Under the pieces are notes generated by a model, which was given only the letters and a program-made list of their open reading frames with translations, ran no database searches and was not told the origin of the DNA. A program made the position numbers and the translations under genes. A stretch of 25,626 bases of DNA from CAZDUS01 sp964535015 (GTDB lineage Bacteria; Verrucomicrobiota; Kiritimatiellia; CAIKKV01; CAITUY01): assembly GCA_964535015.1 (NCBI GenBank), contig CAZHRU010000036.1, forward strand, positions 1 through 25,626, read 5' to 3'. Shown piece by piece: positions 8,473-15,011 of this stretch (position 1 is the first letter of the stretch; each line of letters begins with the position of its first letter).

Positions 8473-9801
8473 TTACACCCCGGCGAACGGATGCCGGCCG
8501 CTTCGTGTGACGGCCCAGAAGAACAGGCCCATGCCCATGACGTCCACCTTGCGCGCCGCCGTCATGGCGCGCGGTAACGCATGCCGCAACCGGTAGAACC
8601 GCTGCAGGGCGTCGGCCAACCGCGCCGTCAACTGCTCCGGTGTCATGTGCAGGGGCCGGTACACCACATCCACACCATTGTAGAGTGAGAAATTCTCGTG
8701 TAACAACCGGTTCTCGCGCTTCAATTGGTCATAGATCGCCGACCCGGGTCCCGGCGTCAACGTCCATGGCAACAGAAAATCGGCCTTGCTGCGGATGACC
8801 CGGTTGAGGGTTTCCTCAATACTCTCCGGCGTGTCCCAATCCATGCCGAAAATCAGGCTGGCGGCAATGGCTATCCCCGCCTCCCGGAATCCTTTGACCA
8901 CTTCCTCCATCGTCACATGCCGGTTCTGGTGTTTATGGGTGTATTCGAAATTCTCCGGCGTAATGGACTCAATCCCCACCCCCGCATATCGGCACCCCGC
9001 CTCGGCCGCCAGGCGTAACACATCCGGATTCCGGATGGCGTTGACGTCAAACTGCCCTCCCCACCGGATCTTCAACGGCTTGAGGGCGGTGAACAACTCC
9101 CGGGCGCGTTCCGGTTCGGCCATCAGATTGTCATCCGAAAAAATGTAGTAGGGCGACCCCAGCCGCTTCACTTCATCCACCACATCCGCCACCGGCCGGA
9201 AGCGGACGTGCTGTCCGAAGTACAGGCGGATCGCGCAGAACGAGCAACTGTGCGGGCAACCCCGCGAGGTCTCGACCGCCAGGAACGGTAACCTCTGTCC
9301 CGGCAACCGCCAGTAACGTGATGGATCAATCAGGTCGTAGCGCGCCACGGGCAGACCGGACAAGTCGGCCGGACGCTCTCCTTTATAGGTGTCGCGAAGA
9401 CACCCCGCCCGGTAGTCATCCAGAATGCCCTCCCAGACGGGCTCGGATTCGCCTTGAACAATGCAGTCAAAGGCCCCGCTCGCCCGCGCCATTTCATAGA
9501 CGGAAAAGACACCGATTCCGCCAATGATTGCTGTAACGCCGCGCCGCCGGAACCGGTGCCCCAGTTCAATCGCCCGGGGGATGTTCGGCAACATCCCGGT
9601 CATGACCACCAGATCCGCCTCCTCGTTTCCCGTAACCTCCTGAACGGCATCGTCAAGGAATCGAACGTCGAAACAAGACGGAATGGAGGCCGCCAGATAC
9701 GGCAACGTCCGGGACGGAAAGAAGGACCGCCTGACCCGGATCGCACGCCCTGAAGCATCGTGCGCGGAAGGCTTGATCAATAGAATTCGTTTTCCAGGCA
9801 T
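8473..9801 (-). CDS. B12-binding-type radical SAM protein, possible triterpenoid-modifying enzyme
   Basis: The N-terminal part (KRILLIKPSAHDASG to about residue 125) looks like the Rossmann-type cobalamin-binding domain of B12-radical SAM proteins, but the classic DxHxxG is not visible. The radical SAM core has SRGCPHSCSFCAIR, giving the C-x3-C-x2-C cluster at C182, C186 and C189 from the chosen start. The C-terminus (LTPGPGSAIYDQLKRENRLL) resembles the DUF4070-like tail of HpnP/HpnJ-type proteins. Such enzymes methylate or rearrange unactivated carbons using SAM and often cobalamin. The open frame reaches 9876, but I chose ATG 9801 because the conserved domain starts there and no ribosome site precedes 9876. 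Its neighbour is the cyclase-like gene, 13 nt downstream. The specific reaction is inference. Confidence 0.75.
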   Translation of the reverse strand: MPGKRILLIKPSAHDASGRAIRVRRSFFPSRTLPYLAASIPSCFDVRFLDDAVQEVTGNEEADLVVMTGMLPNIPRAIELGHRFRRRGVTAIIGGIGVFSVYEMARASGAFDCIVQGESEPVWEGILDDYRAGCLRDTYKGERPADLSGLPVARYDLIDPSRYWRLPGQRLPFLAVETSRGCPHSCSFCAIRLYFGQHVRFRPVADVVDEVKRLGSPYYIFSDDNLMAEPERARELFTALKPLKIRWGGQFDVNAIRNPDVLRLAAEAGCRYAGVGIESITPENFEYTHKHQNRHVTMEEVVKGFREAGIAIAASLIFGMDWDTPESIEETLNRVIRSKADFLLPWTLTPGPGSAIYDQLKRENRLLHENFSLYNGVDVVYRPLHMTPEQLTARLADALQRFYRLRHALPRAMTAARKVDVMGMGLFFWAVTRSGRHPFAGV

Positions 9802-9889
9802 TTGGTTCGCTACGCCCCTGTCCAACACCACATCAGTGGCCCGATTGTGTAACACACATTGTGACGCTCTGAACATCTTTATTCAAATC

Positions 9890-9911
9890 CACAAAATCCA
9901 TCACAAAATCC
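9890..9911. repeat. Tandem 10-mer in the divergent promoter region
   Basis: CACAAAATCC occurs at 9890-9899 and again at 9902-9911, a 12-bp period. The partial palindrome TGTGTAACACACA lies nearby at 9845-9857. The region separates the radical SAM/cyclase genes from the redox operon, so a shared regulator could bind here. No regulator family can be named. Confidence 0.35.
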
Positions 9912-9931
9912 CCAACTCCAACAGAACGGCA

Positions 9932-9960
9932 TTGTTTTTTCATCCCACAGGCTCTATCAT
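9932..9960 (+). promoter_or_regulatory. Likely promoter of the propeller/ferredoxin/NuoEF operon
   Basis: TATCAT (9955-9960) matches the -10 consensus at five of six positions. It is preceded, at an ideal 17-nt spacing, by TTGTTT (9932-9937), a weak -35 with the conserved TTG. Transcription would start near 9967, about 30 nt before the first gene. No other candidate of this quality was seen in the gap. Confidence 0.45.
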
Positions 9961-9997
9961 TCTTCCCTTTCCAGTACGGCAGGGAAGGTGTGCAGAC

Positions 9998-11479
9998 ATG
10001 AAGAAGACACTGGTGACTCTCGGGATTCCCTCTTTGGTTGCCTTGGCAGGCATCCTGGCCATCGCTCAATGGATGCGTCAGGCTGCGGTTTTTCCGATCG
10101 AGGAACCCCGCCTGCCGATCGAACACCGCCCCCTGATCGTCTCCCCGGCACCCGGCACCGCGGCCGCCCCCACCCCCGCCGCCCCGACTTCCCAATCCCC
10201 CACCCCGGCGGCACCAGTGGCCGCCCAAACCACCCAGGCCGCGGACGCCACCGTCGAAGCCATCCCCGGAAGTTGGCCCGCCTTCCGTGGACCGGACTAC
10301 GACGGCATCTCCAAGGACCCCACCAAACTCAACCGCGACTGGGCCAAGACCCCGCCCAAGGAACTCTGGGCCGTGGATGACCTGGGCGAAGGGTACGCCG
10401 TCCCTGCCGTCGCAGATGGACGCGTCTTTCTCGTGGATTACGACCAGGTCGGCAAACGGGACAACGTGCGTTGCTTCGCTCTGGCCAATGGCAAGCAACT
10501 GTGGAACTACGCCTATCCCGTCGAGGTCAAACGTAACCACGGCATGTCCCGTACCATGCCTGCCGTCTACAGCAACCGGGTGGTTACCCTCGGCCCCATG
10601 TGCCATGTCCACGCCTTCGAGGCCACGACTGGAAAACACCTCTGGGAAATCGATCTGGTCAAGGACTACAAGACCGTTGTGCCGGAATGGTATGCCGGCC
10701 AGTGCCCGATCATCGAGGACGGCAAGGCCATTTTGGCCCCCGGCGGCGCCGACGTGCTCATGATGGCCGTCAACGTTGATGATAGGAAAGTGGTTTGGAC
10801 AACGCCGAACCCCAAGGGGTTTGCCATGTCGCATGCCTCCATCCTGCCCCACACCTTCAAGGGACGGCGGATGTTCATTTACGCCTCGCGGGGGGGTATC
10901 ACGGGCGTGGACGCCGCCGATGGCAAAGTGCTCTGGGAGTTCACCGAGTGGGCCAAGATCATCGCGGATGTCCCGACCCCCGTCGCCATGGGCGAGGATA
11001 AACTGTTTGTCGCGCGCGCTTACGAACAGGGGTCACTGATCATCCAGTTGAAGGAGGAGAACGGAACCTTCCGTGCGGAACTGGTCAAGAAAATGCCCCG
11101 CCGCATCTTCGGTTCGGACCAGCATACACCCATCTTCTACAAGAATCACCTGTACGGCGCCCGGCCGCCGCGGGGCGAATTGGTCTGCCTGGATACGGAC
11201 GGCAACCCGCTCTGGACCAGCCCCCAGACGGCCCGGTTCGGGATCGGCGGGTACAGCATGGCCGACGGCCTGCTCTATATCATGGATGATAGTTGCACCA
11301 TGTCGGTCGTCGAGGTCATGCCGGAGTCCTACAAGGAAGTCTCCCGGCGCAAACTCCTGGAAGGACGCGAGACCTGGGGCCCCATCACCATCGCGGGCGG
11401 CCGCATGCTGGTGCGGGACTCGCGCACGGATAAACCGAACTCGTCCCGCATGGTGTGTCTGGACATTGCCGCAAAATAA
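9998..11479 (+). CDS. Membrane-anchored PQQ-type beta-propeller protein
   Basis: This 493-residue protein starts MKKTLVTLGIPSLVALAGIL, an uncleaved signal or anchor helix. A Pro/Ala/Thr-rich linker (about 45-85) follows, then WPAFRGPDYDGISKD, the usual entry of BamB/PQQ-like propellers in PVC bacteria. Repeated blades with motifs such as A.NGKQLWNYAY, EATTGKHLWEIDL, DAADGKVLWEF and DTDGNPLWTS form the rest. The propeller should face the periplasm; whether it binds PQQ or only provides a scaffold cannot be told, and no heme CxxCH is present. ATG 9998 was chosen over upstream frame extension because AAGG lies about 9 nt before it and the signal helix begins there. It is the first gene of the redox operon, with the next gene starting 2 nt after its stop. 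Confidence 0.85.
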   Translation: MKKTLVTLGIPSLVALAGILAIAQWMRQAAVFPIEEPRLPIEHRPLIVSPAPGTAAAPTPAAPTSQSPTPAAPVAAQTTQAADATVEAIPGSWPAFRGPDYDGISKDPTKLNRDWAKTPPKELWAVDDLGEGYAVPAVADGRVFLVDYDQVGKRDNVRCFALANGKQLWNYAYPVEVKRNHGMSRTMPAVYSNRVVTLGPMCHVHAFEATTGKHLWEIDLVKDYKTVVPEWYAGQCPIIEDGKAILAPGGADVLMMAVNVDDRKVVWTTPNPKGFAMSHASILPHTFKGRRMFIYASRGGITGVDAADGKVLWEFTEWAKIIADVPTPVAMGEDKLFVARAYEQGSLIIQLKEENGTFRAELVKKMPRRIFGSDQHTPIFYKNHLYGARPPRGELVCLDTDGNPLWTSPQTARFGIGGYSMADGLLYIMDDSCTMSVVEVMPESYKEVSRRKLLEGRETWGPITIAGGRMLVRDSRTDKPNSSRMVCLDIAAK

Positions 11480-11481
11480 AC

Positions 11482-12444
11482 ATGAATACGCATCGCAAGT
11501 CACTCAGCCAATCGCACCGTTACCGGCAGCACATCGCCGCCGTCGGGGTTGCCTGCTGTGCCGTGGCCTGCGTTAGCCTGGCGACCGATGTCCCCGACGT
11601 AAAACCAACCGGGACTTATGCTTTGGTGAAGACCTTCAAGACCGGGTTCACCACCGCCGCGCGCGGCATCACCGTGACCCCTGAGGGTCGCATCTATGCC
11701 GCCGGCGACCGGGCCGTCCACATTATCGGACCCAGCGGCGACTACGCCTCCTTCCCCGTGTCCGGCGACCCCGCCTGCCTTGCCATCAGCAAGGCCGGTC
11801 TAATCTACCTCGGTATTGGTGACCACGTAATCATCATGGACCATTGTGGTGCCGCCAAGGGGCAATGGGCGCCCGCCTCCTCCAATTCGGTCATCACCTC
11901 CATCGCGGTGGGCCGCGAGTCCATCTGGGTGGCCGATGCCGGGCGCCGCGAGATTCTGCGGTATGCGCCGGACGGTACCCTCGCCGGACGCTGGGGTAGC
12001 AGCAGCCCGGCCGATACGAACAGTTTCGTGGTGCCCTCGGCCCATTTTGACGTCGCCGAGGATGCGTCCGGACGCGTCTGGGTCGCCAATCCGGGCCGGC
12101 ACCGTCTGGAGGCCCACGACGCGGACGGAACGCTACGGACCTCCTGGGGCTTTTTCTCTCACGAGGATCCGGCCGGTTTCACCGGTTGCTGCAATCCGGC
12201 CGATTTTGCCTGCGCGCCCAACGGCACGTTCGTCACCGCCGACAAGGGCGCGTTGGCCAGGGTCCGCATCTTCAGCGCCGACGGCAAACTCCTGGCCACC
12301 CTGGCTGACCCTCAAAAACTCAAGGCCCCCCAACAGGCCCGCCTCGGCGCAGGCTTGGATGTGGCCACAGACGCCAAGGGACAAATCTATGTGCTCGATC
12401 CGGTCGCCAAGACGGTACTCGTGTATGCGCGAAAGGACAAATAA
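11482..12444 (+). CDS. Secreted NHL-repeat propeller protein
   Basis: This 320-residue protein has a basic start and a hydrophobic Ala/Val/Cys stretch (IAAVGVACCAVACVSLATD), a probable signal peptide. It then has repeated NHL-type blades such as GITVTPEGRIYAAGD, SIAVGRESIWVADAGRREILRYAPDG, DVAEDASGRVWVANPGRHRLEAHDADG and DVATDAKGQIYVLDPVAKTVLVY. Such six-bladed propellers usually bind partner proteins, ligands or cofactors outside the cytosol. Three cysteines (one in HCGAAKG, two in TGCCNPADF) are unusual for a plain NHL protein and could bind metal or form a disulfide. ATG 11482 is preferred to GTG 11455, which would overlap the upstream gene, although neither has a clear ribosome site. The tight spacing suggests translational coupling. 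Confidence 0.8.
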   Translation: MNTHRKSLSQSHRYRQHIAAVGVACCAVACVSLATDVPDVKPTGTYALVKTFKTGFTTAARGITVTPEGRIYAAGDRAVHIIGPSGDYASFPVSGDPACLAISKAGLIYLGIGDHVIIMDHCGAAKGQWAPASSNSVITSIAVGRESIWVADAGRREILRYAPDGTLAGRWGSSSPADTNSFVVPSAHFDVAEDASGRVWVANPGRHRLEAHDADGTLRTSWGFFSHEDPAGFTGCCNPADFACAPNGTFVTADKGALARVRIFSADGKLLATLADPQKLKAPQQARLGAGLDVATDAKGQIYVLDPVAKTVLVYARKDK

Positions 12445-12445
12445 C

Positions 12446-12661
12446 GTGAAGGCCGTGAATCAACAACGCCGCGATTTCCTCAAGACCTGTTTGCGGACAG
12501 GTGCGCTGGCAGGTCTTGCGGTCGCCGTGATCCCGCCTTTTCTGCGTAAGAACGTTCCCTGCGCCCAGGCCAACTCCTGCGCCAATTGCGGCCAGTTTGG
12601 CCGGTGCGACCTGCCCCAGGCCGTCGAACACAGGGAAATCGCAGTCAGGAGGTCCCGATGA
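12446..12661 (+). CDS. Small Tat-exported protein with four clustered cysteines
   Basis: This 71-residue protein starts at GTG 12446, with AAAGGA ending 8 nt upstream and the preceding stop only 1 nt away. Residues 7-13 read QRRDFLK, a Tat signal, followed by the hydrophobic stretch ALAGLAVAVIPPF. The mature part is very short and has four cysteines, C39, C45, C48 and C54 (PCAQANSCANCGQFGRC). The spacing C-x5-C-x2-C-x5-C would suit an iron-sulfur cluster or zinc. Tat export implies that a folded, cofactor-loaded form crosses the membrane. Its stop overlaps the start of the Tat-linked ferredoxin gene (ATGA), so it is probably a small subunit or cluster carrier of the same complex. I do not recognise a named family. 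Confidence 0.75.
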   Translation: MKAVNQQRRDFLKTCLRTGALAGLAVAVIPPFLRKNVPCAQANSCANCGQFGRCDLPQAVEHREIAVRRSR

Positions 12662-13233
12662 GCGAACCCTTGCAACCCGGCACCACCAGGCGCGGTTTCC
12701 TGGCCCGCATCACAAGGGCCCTGATCCTGCTGACCGGGGGTGGCCTGATCGGCGCCTGGATCCTCAAACCCGCGAAAGGCAGTCAGCGGGTATGGCAGAT
12801 CGACCCGCTGAAATGCACCCATTGCGGCAAATGCGCCACGGAATGCGTCATCAAACCCTCGGCCGTCAAATTGGTGCACGCCTTCAAGATTTGCGGTTAC
12901 TGCAAACTTTGCTTCGGATTCTTCAAGGCCCAGCAGCACGCCCTGGATGAAAGCGCCGAGAATCAACGATGCCCCACCAACGCCATCACCCGGCGTCTGA
13001 TAGAAGCCCCCTATTTCGAATACACCATTGACGAGCCGAAGTGCATCGGGTGCGGCCTGTGCGCCCGTGGTTGCACCGATTTCGGCAACGGTTCCATGTT
13101 TCTCCAGGTTCGCCATGAACTCTGCGTGAACTGTAACCAATGCTCCATCGCCACAGCCTGTCCGGCCAACGCCTTTGTCCGCGTGCCGGTGGACAAACCC
13201 TATATCCTTAAGCGCGGAGGGGCGCGCGCATGA
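12658..13233 (+). CDS. Tat-exported protein with four [4Fe-4S] sites (NapG-like)
   Basis: This 191-residue protein has a Tat motif, TTRRGFLARI (residues 9-18), and a hydrophobic stretch to about residue 36. Four cluster motifs follow: C53/C56/C59/C63, C79/C82/C85 with C105-Pro, C129/C132/C135/C139, and C156/C159/C162/C168-Pro. This matches NapG/MauM-type periplasmic ferredoxins, which pass electrons between a membrane NapH-type partner and a soluble acceptor. AGGAGGT ends 4 nt before the ATG. The gene overlaps both neighbours by ATGA, and the next gene encodes exactly such a NapH-like membrane partner. Direction of electron flow cannot be read from sequence. The signal helix may stay as an anchor. 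Confidence 0.88.
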   Translation: MSEPLQPGTTRRGFLARITRALILLTGGGLIGAWILKPAKGSQRVWQIDPLKCTHCGKCATECVIKPSAVKLVHAFKICGYCKLCFGFFKAQQHALDESAENQRCPTNAITRRLIEAPYFEYTIDEPKCIGCGLCARGCTDFGNGSMFLQVRHELCVNCNQCSIATACPANAFVRVPVDKPYILKRGGARA

Positions 13234-14450
13234 ATTTTCCGCCTCCTGAATTCTCCCAACCCCATCCCTTCCCGGTCGTGCAGGATCTTCCGCCCCGCCC
13301 GGAACTGTTCATGTACCTGGACATCACCGTCCTGGTCCTGGCCTTGGGTCTGGCCACGTGGCTGGCCCTGTGGAAGCGGTCTCGTTTCGGCATCGTTGCC
13401 CTGATGTTCGGTTCGATCGCCTACTTCGGCTTCTGGCGCAAGGGGTGCGTCTGCGCCATCGGCTCCATCCAGAACGTGGCCCAGGCCCTGGCCGATCCGG
13501 GGTATGCATTGACGGCCGCCGCCGCCGCCTTTTTCCTGGTGCCGCTGGTGTTCACCTTGTTCTTCGGACGCGTCTTCTGTGCCGCCGTCTGTCCCCACGG
13601 CGCCCTCCAGGACCTGCTCCTGGTCAAACCCCTCAAGGTGTCCCCGTGGCTCAACCGCGGACTGGCCCTCATCCCGTTCGTCTACCTCGGTGCCGCCGTG
13701 CTGGCCGCCGTGAACGGCGGACTCTACCTGATCTGCCGGTACGATCCCTTCATTGGCATCTTCCGCACCTCCGGCCCGGCGTTCATGCTGGTCGCCGGCG
13801 GCCTGGTCCTGGCCCTCGCCACAGTTGTCGGCCGCCCGTACTGCCGATTCCTCTGTCCCTACGGCGCTCTCTTGCGACTCCTGCAACCCATCTCCTGGAA
13901 ACGGGCGCAGATCACCCCCTCAGACTGCGTCGTATGTACCCTCTGCCGCGACGCCTGCCCCTATGACTCGCTTCGCCTGCCGGTGCCGGAACCGTCCTCC
14001 GCCGAACGCATCCGGGGGCGACGCCGCCTGGCCATGGCCTTGATCGCCACCCCGCTGTTGATGCTGGCCGGCGCCGGCGCCGGATACGCCATGGGGCCCC
14101 TCTTCGCCCAGACCACCCGCGAGGTCCCGCTGGCCCGGTCCGTCGCCTTGGCCGAGATGGAGTCCCACCACATTCCCGATCCCGTCGCCGCCGATGCGTT
14201 CATCCGCAGTGGCGAGGACATCCAGGCGTTGTACGACAAGGCCACGGCCCTTGAACGCCGGTTCCGCCATGGCGGCGTGGCCTTCGGACTCTGGTTCGGG
14301 GCGGTGGCCGGGATCTTCCTGATCATCAATTCCCGCCAGAAATTTCGCGCCATTTATGAAACCGATCCCTCCGATTGCGTCGCTTGCGCCCGGTGCTTCG
14401 CCTCGTGCCCGCGCGAACAGGTCAGGATCCAGGAAGTCAGAAAGGAATAG
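13230..14450 (+). CDS. Membrane polyferredoxin of the NapH/NosR type
   Basis: This 406-residue protein has about six or seven hydrophobic helices (near 27-48, 53-69, 94-113, 145-163, 183-200, 267-290, 348-366). Two CxxxCP motifs, FCAAVCPHGALQDLL (C117, C121) and YCRFLCPYGALLRLL (C205, C209), are the signature of the NapH/NosR C-terminal family. An earlier GCVCAIGSIQNV (C73, C75) is a variant third motif. Two ferredoxin sites follow: C233/C236/C239/C243 and, at the very C-terminus after another helix, C383/C386/C389/C393. Family members exchange electrons with quinol or periplasmic ferredoxins. The extra C-terminal cluster could link to the NuoEF-type subunits encoded just downstream, if it faces the cytosol. 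Overlap with the previous gene is ATGA, and GGAGGGG precedes the start. Confidence 0.88.
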   Translation: MNFPPPEFSQPHPFPVVQDLPPRPELFMYLDITVLVLALGLATWLALWKRSRFGIVALMFGSIAYFGFWRKGCVCAIGSIQNVAQALADPGYALTAAAAAFFLVPLVFTLFFGRVFCAAVCPHGALQDLLLVKPLKVSPWLNRGLALIPFVYLGAAVLAAVNGGLYLICRYDPFIGIFRTSGPAFMLVAGGLVLALATVVGRPYCRFLCPYGALLRLLQPISWKRAQITPSDCVVCTLCRDACPYDSLRLPVPEPSSAERIRGRRRLAMALIATPLLMLAGAGAGYAMGPLFAQTTREVPLARSVALAEMESHHIPDPVAADAFIRSGEDIQALYDKATALERRFRHGGVAFGLWFGAVAGIFLIINSRQKFRAIYETDPSDCVACARCFASCPREQVRIQEVRKE

Positions 14451-14453
14451 ATC

Positions 14454-15011
14454 ATGGAAACCGATCCGGAAATTGCCCTGCCACGCGGTGAAATTGCCCG
14501 GTGGTGGTCTCGGGCGGCCTCACGCACCGCCACGGTGGCATTGGCGTTTTGCTGCGTCGTCCTCGTGCTGTTGGTGTTCAACTCCTATCTGATCAAGAAC
14601 TCCAACCCCTTCAACCATGTCGAACTGACGTCCATGGTCAAACAACTCCAGACGGCGGACCAGGCCGGCCAGGCTGACGAGGCCGCGCGTCTGATGAAGG
14701 AGATCAAGGAGTTGGACGCCTCCATCCGATCGCAGTATTTCAGGGCCCACGCCACCAACCGCCACGGTTGGATTCTGCTGATGGGCGGTCTGGCCGTCTT
14801 CCTGTTCTCGGCCAAGGCCGCCGCCACCCTCCAGCGCCAGGCGCCCAAACCGGCCCCCGCCGCTGGCCCCCAGCAGGCCGCCTTTTCGGTCTCACCCCGT
14901 AACGCGGTCATCGCCGTCATCGCCGTGACGGCTCTGGTCCTGCTGATCGCCTCCTATGCCACGCCCGAACGCAAGGTCGGGCCGGTTCCCGCGGAACAGG
15001 CCAAGGAATGA
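14454..15011 (+). CDS. Three-helix membrane protein of unknown function
   Basis: This 185-residue protein has three predicted membrane helices (about 26-47, 105-122, 151-168). A charged, helical stretch between the first two (about 55-98) ends in KELDASIRSQYFRAHATNRHGWILLMGG. A Pro/Ala/Gln-rich linker (about 127-146) lies before the last helix. No cysteine pairs, hemes or catalytic motifs are visible; the only cysteines are the pair inside helix 1. The gene starts 3 nt after the polyferredoxin gene with AAAGGA upstream and overlaps the NuoE-NuoF fusion by ATGA, so it is probably a structural or assembly subunit of the same membrane complex. I cannot name a family. Confidence 0.7.
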   Translation: METDPEIALPRGEIARWWSRAASRTATVALAFCCVVLVLLVFNSYLIKNSNPFNHVELTSMVKQLQTADQAGQADEAARLMKEIKELDASIRSQYFRAHATNRHGWILLMGGLAVFLFSAKAAATLQRQAPKPAPAAGPQQAAFSVSPRNAVIAVIAVTALVLLIASYATPERKVGPVPAEQAKE

